The position numbers were made by a program, and so were the translations under genes. A DNA stretch of 64,000 nucleotides from Bacillota bacterium (lineage in GTDB: Bacteria; Bacillota; Clostridia; Tissierellales; Sedimentibacteraceae). The stretch spans positions 16,310 through 80,309 of the forward strand of contig JAEXUD010000018.1 in NCBI GenBank assembly GCA_023453025.1. The letters run 5' to 3'. This document shows positions 53,738 through 61,981 of this stretch, one piece after another (position 1 is the first letter of the stretch; every line of letters begins with the position of its first letter). The notes beneath the pieces were generated by a model, which saw only the letters and a list, made by a program, of their open reading frames with translations, was not told the DNA's origin and ran no database searches.

Positions 53738-55049
53738 TTTTAAGGTCCTCTCTGTAATCATGAATTTCTCTTTTAATCATACTGTTAGTTATTTTCACAG
53801 TCCGGCATTCCTGACTTGGTATAACTTGAATATTAAGTCCATATCCAAGCTTGTCATACAGCTTACTTCTCACTTTACGCGCAATTTCGTCTTTTACGCT
53901 GTGATATATCAGGCTGCTTTGTGTTACAATCTCTATGAACAGTATGTCTGCATTTCCCATATAGGCTTTATAATCCATAACTTCTTCAAAAGCCAGGACA
54001 ATTTCATCCAGTTCCCTCAGGTATACATATCGTTCTTTACTCAAATTAATCCTGTTGTCAATTCTGCCCAATGCTCTGTTCATCGTTTTTAAAAAGGTCC
54101 CGCAGGCACACGGCGCTGAAGAATATGATGCCATATCTCCGGTTCTGTATCTTATGAGAGGCATGGCTTGTCTTGTAAGGGTCGTAAACACCACTTCACC
54201 ATATTGTCCGTTTTCGGCAGCCTCCCCGGTATCAGTATTTATAATTTCAAAATATAAATCCCCGTCTCTCATATGATACCCGTTTAAAGCCTGACATTCC
54301 ACACCTCCGCCATAGCCTGTTTCTGTCATTCCATAATGGGTAAAAACTCTGCACCCGTATTTATAAGTTAATTCATTGATTAATACTTCCGGCACGTAGT
54401 CGGTACTCAGCAAAACCTTCTTAATCCGATTTTTGAAAATCTCACTCTTAACCCTGCTTAAATAGAGCACCTGCATGGGTATACCCACAATACAGGTTAT
54501 ATTTCTCTCTTCAATACACCTTGCAGTATCATCTGGGTCTGACATGACTCCGTGTACAACACACTCAATTTTTGACATAGCCAATGCTTTTTTTAATAAA
54601 TCGCCTATACTGCCGTAAGCATTTCCGGGGAGAAGGACGAGCACTCTGTCAGTTTCATCAGTCAGGCATCTCATGCCATACCTGAAAAAATCAACAGTCA
54701 GGTTTAAATCTTCTTCGGTAAAAAATATTCTCTTTTCTTCACCGGTTGTTCCGGAACTGTTTAATGTCACTACCCTTTTAACCTCACTCTGCGGTACGCA
54801 TAAAAAGCCGTATGGGTTTTGTCTTATATCTTTCGGAAACGTAAACGGTATGTGCCGCAAATCCTTCAGTGTGAGGATATCCTCTTCTCCGGTGTTTTTT
54901 AAAAGCTCGCCGTAGAACAGGCTGTTTTTCTTTGCATAAAATATAGTTTCTTTGATTTTTTTCAGCTGATATGCTTCCAGCGCCTCTCTGCTTCTCTCTT
55001 TTATACCTGTCTTATTAATTATCCAGCTTTCAAGCGGTGTGGTTTTCAT
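53724..55049 (-). CDS. AMP-dependent CoA-ligase-like protein (DVU_1553/PaaK type)
   Basis: 441 residues, related to phenylacetate-CoA ligase and coenzyme F390 synthetase. Motifs are VVTLNSSGTTGEEKRIFFT (phosphate loop), FTHYGMTETGYGGGVEC (adenylate motif) and RYRTGDMASYSSAPCACG. ANL enzymes activate a carboxylate with ATP. Members linked to molybdenum hydroxylases lie between a TrsS-type radical SAM gene and a MobA-like gene, exactly as here, but their reaction is unproven. The ATG at 55049 follows GAGGAG six bases away; a longer frame to 55172 would run into the preceding gene and is rejected. Confidence 0.85.
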   Translation of the reverse strand: MKTTPLESWIINKTGIKERSREALEAYQLKKIKETIFYAKKNSLFYGELLKNTGEEDILTLKDLRHIPFTFPKDIRQNPYGFLCVPQSEVKRVVTLNSSGTTGEEKRIFFTEEDLNLTVDFFRYGMRCLTDETDRVLVLLPGNAYGSIGDLLKKALAMSKIECVVHGVMSDPDDTARCIEERNITCIVGIPMQVLYLSRVKSEIFKNRIKKVLLSTDYVPEVLINELTYKYGCRVFTHYGMTETGYGGGVECQALNGYHMRDGDLYFEIINTDTGEAAENGQYGEVVFTTLTRQAMPLIRYRTGDMASYSSAPCACGTFLKTMNRALGRIDNRINLSKERYVYLRELDEIVLAFEEVMDYKAYMGNADILFIEIVTQSSLIYHSVKDEIARKVRSKLYDKLGYGLNIQVIPSQECRTVKITNSMIKREIHDYREDLKNEKG

Positions 55050-55059
55050 GGCAAGCTCC

Positions 55060-56361
55060 TCATTTCTCTTTATGGCTTGTGAGATAATACGCACAGAAAG
55101 GTACAAGTCTTCCGTCATCAAAGACATGAAGGCTGCATCTTCTGAGGCGTTCAAGGTCAAGATTTCCGGCATCCTGAAACGCCATAGCCGTCAAGGTAAA
55201 GCTGTGGGTACGGATGCGTCGGAGAAAGCCGTCAAGGGAATTTAAGTGCGGTTTGTTTTTTGCCGAATTTGTTCCTCCGTCATCTTCAACTTTTGGGCGC
55301 TGCCATTTGCGCGCTATAAATGAACGGTTTTGATCTGATGTCGTTGTTTTACAGCAGCAGCTGTTATTTACCCTGTGCAGCGGGTTCAGGGATTTGTCGG
55401 GCATGACGATATAATCGCCGTGGAACCCGCACATCGGATGATCGCAGCACGACTGCAGAAGCGAATCCCGAGGGACAATCGCCCCGGCTTGCTCTTCGAT
55501 GGCTTCAAGCAATTCGTCAAGCGTAAATCGCCTGTCGTCCAACGGCTTTGACGGAATCCGTCCGAAATAACTTACAGGCTGAAAATGAACGCCGCGCACA
55601 ACCGGTGACTGAGAGACGGCAAAGCGGATGATATTCCCGATATCCTGCGTATTGACTTGCGGAACAAGGGTCGGAACAAGGGTAACACCAAGATTGCAGC
55701 TCCCGCAGTTCTCAATCGCCTGCCGTTTCACGCTGAGCAGATCTCTGCCGCGAAGTGCACGGTAGATACCGTCATTCATGCCGTCAAACTGCATGAAAAC
55801 AAATGAAAGCCCGGCTTCTGCGAGACTGTGAACGTATCCGGGGTCTTCCGCAAGCCTTATGCCGTTTGTGTTGAGCTGGACGTATTGGCAGCCCGCTTCT
55901 TTGGCGGCAGCAACAATTTGAGGCAGATCATCACGTACGGTCGGTTCTCCGCCGCTGAGCTGTACAAGTGTCTTTCCCGGCACGGCAAGTGCCTGCAGGC
56001 GCTGTCTTACAGTTTCAAAAGCTATATCTTCACCTTTCCCTCCCTCTGCAAAGCAGAAAGAGCAATTCAGGTTGCAGCGTTTAGTAACCTCCAGCAAAAC
56101 ACAGCAGGTGCCCTGTTTGTGTTCAGGACACAGACCGCACGCATGAGGGCAGTTTCCGATTTCACCTTCCGAAATCGTGGGAAGGTCTCCCCTCCAAGCT
56201 TCAATATCACGCAGTCCGCGCCATATGACTGCAGAAAAATCTCCGTGCTCCGGGCATGTTTTTTCAAGGTAAACCTCATTGTCGTAGGCGGCATGCACTG
56301 CCGGTATTCTTTGCAGGCAGACAGGGCATACGCTGTATGTTTGTCTTATAATTCTACGCAT
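55060..56361 (-). CDS. Radical SAM protein, TrsS-like
   Basis: 433 residues. A cysteine-rich N-terminus (YSVCPVCLQRIPA, KTCPEHGDF, NCPHACGLCPEHKQGTCC) precedes the radical SAM motif CNLNCSFCFAEGG. Then come LVQLSGGEPTVRDDLPQIVA, LNTNGIRLAED, VFMQFDGMNDGIYRALRG, and a C-terminal cysteine group (DHPMCGFHGD, NNSCCCKT). This matches the radical SAM (seleno)protein that accompanies molybdenum hydroxylases. No in-frame TGA occurs, so this copy uses cysteine. Its GC content is visibly higher than its neighbours. The ATG at 56361 is preferred over 56364 by spacing to GGAGG. The CoA-ligase-like gene starts 10 bases after its stop. Confidence 0.85.
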   Translation of the reverse strand: MRRIIRQTYSVCPVCLQRIPAVHAAYDNEVYLEKTCPEHGDFSAVIWRGLRDIEAWRGDLPTISEGEIGNCPHACGLCPEHKQGTCCVLLEVTKRCNLNCSFCFAEGGKGEDIAFETVRQRLQALAVPGKTLVQLSGGEPTVRDDLPQIVAAAKEAGCQYVQLNTNGIRLAEDPGYVHSLAEAGLSFVFMQFDGMNDGIYRALRGRDLLSVKRQAIENCGSCNLGVTLVPTLVPQVNTQDIGNIIRFAVSQSPVVRGVHFQPVSYFGRIPSKPLDDRRFTLDELLEAIEEQAGAIVPRDSLLQSCCDHPMCGFHGDYIVMPDKSLNPLHRVNNSCCCKTTTSDQNRSFIARKWQRPKVEDDGGTNSAKNKPHLNSLDGFLRRIRTHSFTLTAMAFQDAGNLDLERLRRCSLHVFDDGRLVPFCAYYLTSHKEK

Positions 56362-56464
56362 CATTATCCTCCGTCAGCTGACTGCTAAACACCTTTTATT
56401 ATGTTCGAGACAGCATTTGAATTTTTACTGTTGCTGCGACCGTAAGCCGCGCTATTTTCTTGCT

Positions 56465-57211
56465 TTAATGTTTAATTTCCGTCATTTTCTTTGCTGTTAG
56501 CTTCTTTTTGCAATTTTCACAAATTATCTCTTCCGGAATATCCAGTTTTTTATTAACATACTCATATTGCTCTTTTGTGATAAATGGACGGCCGCATTCA
56601 CTGCATTTCAACAGTTCAAACTCCTTGCCCCATATTTTTCGTATTCCTCTTCCTTCTTCCATTTTGATGCATCCTGTGGGGCACACATAAGCACATGAGC
56701 CACAGCCGATGCACTCAACCGAAGGCTCCTCATATGGTGTAGCAACCTTTTTAATCGTTCCTCTGTTGATGGTTGAAATGGCGTTGCAGCCTAATTCCTC
56801 ACATGCCTTAACACATAATCCGCACATGATGCAGTCATTTCCATAATTCATTTCAAATCGGGAGTAATCACCTGTCCCGCAGTCTTCTATCATTGACTCA
56901 ATCATTTCATTTTCCGGTACTTCTGCTTTCAGAAGGCTTAACAAGGTCCTTCTCATTCTTTTTATATCTTCGGTATTGGTTTCAACGACCATATCCCTCA
57001 TCACAGGAAAGATACAGGAGGTAACCACTCTCTTCTTTCCGTTTTCGACGGTTTCCGCGATACACATCCTGCAGGTTGCCTGGCCCCTCAGTGATTCAAG
57101 ATGGCATAAGTGCGGAATAATGATACCGTTACGTTCTGCGATGTCGATCAGGAGTTCTCCTTTTTCGGCCATACATTCTTTCCCATTAATAATAACTGTT
57201 ACAGTTTTCAC
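56465..57211 (-). CDS. NuoG-like iron-sulfur protein (2Fe-2S and 4Fe-4S) with zinc-ribbon tail
   Basis: 248 residues. A plant-type 2Fe-2S domain (ELLIDIAERNGIIIPHLCHL, RGQATCRMC) is followed by the Nuo/HydA-type linker, then two 4Fe-4S motifs, CIMCGLCVKACEELGC and CIGCGSCAYVCPTGC. A small ribbon with CSECGRPF and CENCKKK closes it. It equals the N-terminal third of NuoG without a catalytic domain, so it is an electron wire between the NuoF-like subunit and a partner such as the molybdenum hydroxylase. The start is GTG with GAGG upstream, 6 bases after the NuoF-like stop. Confidence 0.9.
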   Translation of the reverse strand: MKTVTVIINGKECMAEKGELLIDIAERNGIIIPHLCHLESLRGQATCRMCIAETVENGKKRVVTSCIFPVMRDMVVETNTEDIKRMRRTLLSLLKAEVPENEMIESMIEDCGTGDYSRFEMNYGNDCIMCGLCVKACEELGCNAISTINRGTIKKVATPYEEPSVECIGCGSCAYVCPTGCIKMEEGRGIRKIWGKEFELLKCSECGRPFITKEQYEYVNKKLDIPEEIICENCKKKLTAKKMTEIKH

Positions 57212-57217
57212 TTTTCC

Positions 57218-59008
57218 TCACCTCACCTTTACAGCTTTAAACCTGCAGACATCAATACAATTTCCGCATTTAATACATTTTGCCTGATCAATTACATGTG
57301 GCTGCTTAACGCCTCCGCTGATCGCACCGGGAGCGCAGCCTCTTTTGCATAAGCCGCACCCGGTACATACGTTTTCATCAATGGTAAATACGGTCAATTC
57401 TTTGCAAACACCTGCCCTGCATCTCTTATCCCTGATATGCTCAAGATATTCATCCCGGAAATATTTCAAGGTACTCATAACCGGATTTGGAGCAGTCTTC
57501 CCGAGCCCGCACAAAGAAGCGTTAACAACGGTTTCAGCTATTTCAGCCAGTAAATCCAGATCGCTTTCCTGTCCCCTGCCCATACAGATATCCGTTAAAA
57601 TTTTCAGCATCTGACGAATCCCTTCACGGCAGGATACGCATTTTCCGCAGGATTCTTCTGCCAGAAATGCCACATAGTACCTGGCAAACTCAACCATACA
57701 GGTTCTTTCATCGGTTACAATGACCCCGCCCGAGCCCATCATGGAGCCGGCAGCTGCCAACGTATCAAAGTCAATCTGCAAGTGCATCAATTCCTTCGGG
57801 ATGCATCCGCCGGAAGGTCCGCCTGTCTGCACGGCCTTAAATTCTTTATCTCCTACAATACCGCCGCCGATATCAAAAATCAGTTCCTGCAATGTTATAC
57901 CCATGGGTACTTCAACCAAACCGGTATTTTTCACCTTGCCGACAAGAGAAAATACCTTTGTTCCTGCATTTTCAGAACTTCCGATTTCTGAAAACCATTC
58001 GCTTCCCTTTTCAAGGATGACAGGTACATTGGCCCATGTTTCAACGTTGTTCAAAACTGTCGGCTGCCCCCAGAGGCCGTACTCGGCAGACCGTATATAC
58101 TTGGCTCGGGGCTCGCCGGCTTTCCCTTCGATGGAAGCCATCAAAGCCGAGGATTCACCGCACACGAAAGCTCCGCCGCCTCTCACAATTTCTATATCAA
58201 GACTGTGATCACTTCCCAGAATATTATTTCCCAGGTATTTAAACTCTTTAGCCTGTTCAATGGCACGATGCATATTTTCCAAAGCCAGACCGTATTCATC
58301 CCTGATATAAATATACCCGTTTTTAGAATTTAATGCAATAGAGGCGATAATCATTCCTTCCAGAACCGAATGAGGGTCTCCTTCCATGATGCTTCTGTCC
58401 ATAAAGGCACCCGGGTCTCCTTCATCACCGTTGCAAATAATATATTTGGGGAACCGGTCAATTTTTTTGCATGTTTCCCATTTGATACCTGTGGGGAATC
58501 CGCCGCCTCCTCTTCCCCTGAGACCTGATTTTTTTATCTCGGAAATAATATCCTCCCCGGACATTTTCAATGCCATTTTTAAAGCTTGATATCCTCCGGC
58601 TTCCAAATAATCATGAATGTCGGACGGGTCAATTTCACCGATATTGCGCAATGCTATTTTAGTCTGTTTTTTAATAAAATCCGGTTCGCTGTGTGAACGA
58701 ATTCTTTTTTTAGTTTTTAAATCAAGATAAAGAAGCTTTTCGATCGCTTCCCCTTTAATAATTGTTTTTCCCACAATTTCAGGTACATCCTTCAATTTCA
58801 CATGATAATAAGCAATATCGTCGGGATAAATTTTAACAATCGGTCCTTTTTCACAAAGTCCGTTGCAGCCTGTGGATTTAACATAAGGAACCACTTCAAT
58901 ATCAATCTTTTGCTTTTCAATTTCCTCTCTTAAAGCTTCTAAAATTTTTTTACTGCCGTTAGCTACACATCCGGTTCCGCAGCAGACCTTGACTGTTCTC
59001 TCACTCAT
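57218..59008 (-). CDS. NuoF-like NADH dehydrogenase subunit
   Basis: 596 residues. An N-terminal thioredoxin-like 2Fe-2S domain (CCGTGCVANG, CNGLCEKGP) is followed by the FMN/NADH core with LRGRGGGGFPTGIKWETCKK, ICNGDEGDPGAFMDRSIMEG and VRGGGAFVCGESSALMASIE. A 4Fe-4S motif, SCGKCVSCREGIRQM, and a C-terminal pair, CTGCGLCKRGC and CIKCGNCIDVC, follow. This HndC/HydB-type layout oxidises or reduces NAD(P) and passes electrons through iron-sulfur centres. It overlaps the NuoE-like gene by 4 bases. Together with NuoE and NuoG-like proteins it probably connects the hydroxylase to NAD(P). Confidence 0.92.
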   Translation of the reverse strand: MSERTVKVCCGTGCVANGSKKILEALREEIEKQKIDIEVVPYVKSTGCNGLCEKGPIVKIYPDDIAYYHVKLKDVPEIVGKTIIKGEAIEKLLYLDLKTKKRIRSHSEPDFIKKQTKIALRNIGEIDPSDIHDYLEAGGYQALKMALKMSGEDIISEIKKSGLRGRGGGGFPTGIKWETCKKIDRFPKYIICNGDEGDPGAFMDRSIMEGDPHSVLEGMIIASIALNSKNGYIYIRDEYGLALENMHRAIEQAKEFKYLGNNILGSDHSLDIEIVRGGGAFVCGESSALMASIEGKAGEPRAKYIRSAEYGLWGQPTVLNNVETWANVPVILEKGSEWFSEIGSSENAGTKVFSLVGKVKNTGLVEVPMGITLQELIFDIGGGIVGDKEFKAVQTGGPSGGCIPKELMHLQIDFDTLAAAGSMMGSGGVIVTDERTCMVEFARYYVAFLAEESCGKCVSCREGIRQMLKILTDICMGRGQESDLDLLAEIAETVVNASLCGLGKTAPNPVMSTLKYFRDEYLEHIRDKRCRAGVCKELTVFTIDENVCTGCGLCKRGCAPGAISGGVKQPHVIDQAKCIKCGNCIDVCRFKAVKVR

Positions 59009-59508
59009 TGAACCTTCACCTCCTTGTAACTCTCAATAATGCCGGCTATGTCCTGAGCTGTTAATTTTCCATAATACTCACCGTTAATAACCATAACCGG
59101 CGCAAGAGCGCAGGCTCCTAAACAATTGACCGTTTCAATCGAGAAAAGTCCGTCAGGTGTTATTTCCCCTACCTTGATTTCTAAAAGCTTTTCCAGTTCG
59201 GATATAATAACCATTGAAGACCTTATATGACAGGCTGTTCCGTCACAGACCTTTATGACATATTTACCTTTCGGATTAAGGCTGAGTGCTTTATAAAAGG
59301 TTGCCATGCCATATATTTTACTTAGAGGAATTGACAGATATTCAGAAATTGCCTCCATCGCTTCCCTTGGTATATAGTTGAACTTCCTTTGCATATCCTG
59401 CATAATGGCCAGTGAAAACCGCTTTTCGGCAGGATACCGGGATATAATTTCTTTCATAATGTCTTCATTTACCATATTATCACTTCTATTTTGTATAATG
59501 TTCTCCAT
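59005..59508 (-). CDS. NuoE-like 2Fe-2S subunit
   Basis: 167 residues, a thioredoxin-like 2Fe-2S ferredoxin. The N-terminal helical part, FSLAIMQDMQRKFNYIPREA, leads to IYGMATFYKALSLNPKGKYV and the cluster ligands in CDGTACHIRS and CLGACALAPVMVIN. It partners with the NuoF-like subunit, whose start overlaps its stop (ATGA). The ATG at 59508 follows TAGGGG. Confidence 0.92.
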   Translation of the reverse strand: MENIIQNRSDNMVNEDIMKEIISRYPAEKRFSLAIMQDMQRKFNYIPREAMEAISEYLSIPLSKIYGMATFYKALSLNPKGKYVIKVCDGTACHIRSSMVIISELEKLLEIKVGEITPDGLFSIETVNCLGACALAPVMVINGEYYGKLTAQDIAGIIESYKEVKVQ

Positions 59509-59544
59509 CTTATCAACCCCTATTGTCCGCTTTCCTTTTATGTC

Positions 59545-61821
59545 CTACTCTCTCACTATTTCCATCCTGTGGCTGTAAACGCTTATGATATGAATCCCGT
59601 CTTCTTTTTTTGCATACCGTACCCAGTAAGTCACATTTTTAATACGTAAATTGGCAAGATAGCTGGAATCTTCAGGATTGTAAAAGCGCTCTCCCGAGAT
59701 TTCGGAATGTTCTATTACTTTCTCAATATCCTCAACGAGAATAAATCTCTCCTCCATGACCTTCCATATTTCATGGGGAATTTCCAAATTCAATACGTTT
59801 TTCTTGTCCAGATACATTTCGGGATCTTCCTTCCATATTTCACTTAAAAGCCTGTTTTTAAGCCAAGCCCTGTTTGCATGCCGCTGTGAAAGATTGGGCA
59901 TTTTTTTATGCGCTGTTTCATCCGGATTCTCCCCAAAAATCAGGTCCAGAATATGATAGGTGCTTTTACCGCCCTCCACAAACAAATCCTTGCACATGGC
60001 GCAGTAAACCAGAATATCTTCGTCACTTTCGTTTATTCTGTCCTTCACAAAACTTTCTGTCTGCTCTTTGTTGGCAAAATATACAAGTCCGCCGTATCCG
60101 CAGCATTTCGTTTTTTCTTTTGAATACTTCAGCTCCTTTATTTCATAACCGAGCTTTACCGCAATATTTCTCAGGCTGTCGTGAATATTTTTATTATGCC
60201 TTGTCGAGCATGCATCATGGACATTCAAAACATGATTTTTCCCGTTTCGGGCGGTTTCCGGAAGTCCGTAGCTTTCAAAAATTTCCCACAAGGATATAAA
60301 GGGTATCTCCGGAAGATATTTTTCAAAAATGCCGCAGCAGCTTGAACACGCCAGAATAAAAGTGGGTTTGCCCGTTTCGGTCCATGCGTTTCTTAATCTT
60401 TCAATACTTTTCTCCGTCAAATCATGTCTGCCTGCCCAGTCCGCAGGTGCGCCGCAGCATCCGAGCATTATTCCTACTCCTTCTTTTATCCTGGATAAAA
60501 GATATTTATAAGCCTTTTCAACATGCTCAGGAGAGGACGCTGAAAGCTGGCATCCCGGATAAAAAAAATAACGTGCTTCCGGAATTGCAGGAGGTGATTT
60601 CACCATGAAAAATTGCCCGCTGTTGCTGAATTCCATATCCTTCAAAGCAAAATCGTGAGCAGAAACCGGCATTTTACCCTGCTCTACCATACTTTCCCTC
60701 GTCTCTTGTATGATATCCTTCATGTTGACTCCCACATGACATTGTTCACCGCATAACCCGCACATTGTACAGGAATTTATCATTTTATTCGCATACCGTG
60801 TACCCATGATGACATTTTCGTTATTATTAATCTGCCTTATATAATTTTTCGGACTAATATTGAATTTCTTCATATGGCTGCACGAATCAATACATTTTGT
60901 GCACCTGCATTTAAAGCATCGCCCTGCTTCATTTACAGCTTCATGTTCACTGTATACGTCAGCGGTTCTTACAACGGCTGCCGCAGGTTCAATATCCTCT
61001 GCTTCATACTTAAGAGGTGTTTCAAATGACCCCTCCCTTTCCCTTGCAGCCGTCATGGAAATTTTCTTTACATATCTTTCCATGGAAGCCGCAGCTCTCC
61101 TGCCGGAACTTACCGATAAAATAACAGAGCCTTTTTTATATAAAAGACTTCCCCCGGCAAATAAGGATGAATACCCTGTTTGAAAAGTCTCAGGATTGAT
61201 TTGCAGATTTTCATCCCATTCTCCTGTGCCGAGGAAAACCGCATTGTACTCTTTGATAATCTCTTTTAAATCTTTCGGGCTGATACGCCTGTTTAAAATC
61301 ACCTCGATACCTGACTTGCCGAATATTTGAAACTCTTCTTCTATAACAGCCTTATCAAGGGCTGCCCCTTCATAATCCCATAATCTGCCGCCCAGCTTAT
61401 CCGACTTTTCATAAATAGTGACCTTAAAGCCTTTTTTGTCAAGCTCCAACGCAGCGGAAATCCCGCTTAAGCCTCCTCCAATCACAGCAGCCCTGCCAAC
61501 CTTCTTAGGAATGGGCCGTATTTTTTTTGGTTGTGTGTATCCATAGCTGACTGCTGCCTTCTCAAGCTCCGATATCCTTATGGCTTCACCGGCAGCCTCT
61601 CTCACACACACACCTTCACAGGGATGGTCACAAATCATGCCTATAATCCTTGTAAAAGGCATTCGTTTCTCCAATATTTTATAAGCTTTTTTAAAATCGC
61701 CTTTTTCCATCTCAGCCACAAATGCCGGCACATCCACATGAATAGGGCACCGTGCCGTACATGCCGCAGGTTCATCATAAATGCATCTGTCGCCTATTTT
61801 CAGCAATTTTTCATTGTCCAT
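59545..61821 (-). CDS. GltD-like flavin/iron-sulfur protein fused to HdrB-type CCG domains
   Basis: 758 residues. The N-terminal iron-sulfur domain (ACTARCPIHVDVPAFVAEME, CDHPCEGVCVREAAGE) is GltD-like. The NAD/FAD domain has AAVIGGGLSGISAALELDKK. A dicluster ferredoxin has CFKCRCTKCIDSC and CTMCGLCGEQC. Two CCG domains follow (GCCGAPADWAG, KCCGYGGLVYF), as in heterodisulfide reductase HdrB and lactate/glycolate oxidoreductases. The last 120 residues are unfamiliar. The ATG at 61821 has GGAGG eight bases away. It lies between the hydroxylase and the NuoE-like gene in one operon. It may route electrons between the hydroxylase, NAD(P)H and a thiol/disulfide or quinone acceptor. Confidence 0.85.
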   Translation of the reverse strand: MDNEKLLKIGDRCIYDEPAACTARCPIHVDVPAFVAEMEKGDFKKAYKILEKRMPFTRIIGMICDHPCEGVCVREAAGEAIRISELEKAAVSYGYTQPKKIRPIPKKVGRAAVIGGGLSGISAALELDKKGFKVTIYEKSDKLGGRLWDYEGAALDKAVIEEEFQIFGKSGIEVILNRRISPKDLKEIIKEYNAVFLGTGEWDENLQINPETFQTGYSSLFAGGSLLYKKGSVILSVSSGRRAAASMERYVKKISMTAAREREGSFETPLKYEAEDIEPAAAVVRTADVYSEHEAVNEAGRCFKCRCTKCIDSCSHMKKFNISPKNYIRQINNNENVIMGTRYANKMINSCTMCGLCGEQCHVGVNMKDIIQETRESMVEQGKMPVSAHDFALKDMEFSNSGQFFMVKSPPAIPEARYFFYPGCQLSASSPEHVEKAYKYLLSRIKEGVGIMLGCCGAPADWAGRHDLTEKSIERLRNAWTETGKPTFILACSSCCGIFEKYLPEIPFISLWEIFESYGLPETARNGKNHVLNVHDACSTRHNKNIHDSLRNIAVKLGYEIKELKYSKEKTKCCGYGGLVYFANKEQTESFVKDRINESDEDILVYCAMCKDLFVEGGKSTYHILDLIFGENPDETAHKKMPNLSQRHANRAWLKNRLLSEIWKEDPEMYLDKKNVLNLEIPHEIWKVMEERFILVEDIEKVIEHSEISGERFYNPEDSSYLANLRIKNVTYWVRYAKKEDGIHIISVYSHRMEIVRE

Positions 61822-61897
61822 TGAAGATACCTCCATTAGTAAAGCTTAAAATTCAGAAGGAAATTTTATCTGCAAATTTTCTTCCGAATATTTTGCA

Positions 61898-61950
61898 AAT
61901 ATGGAATCGGAGTTTTTCTGTATTTTAAATACTGCTCCAATTCCATATTT
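61898..61950. repeat. Inverted repeat downstream of the molybdenum hydroxylase gene
   Basis: AAATATGGAATCGGAG (61898-61913) pairs with CTCCAATTCCATATTT (61935-61950), one mismatch. The T-run lies on the plus strand, so it is at best a partial attenuator between the hydroxylase and the next gene. Confidence 0.5.
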
Positions 61951-61981
61951 TTTAGTTTAATTTACATCCGCATAATATATG

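Noticed and set aside
55050..55172. Longer N-terminus of the CoA-ligase-like protein
   Set aside because: It would overlap the radical SAM gene by more than 100 bases, and the ATG at 55049 has an ideal ribosome site.
55060..56361. Selenoprotein version of TrsS
   Set aside because: No in-frame TGA occurs in the gene; cysteines fill the motif.
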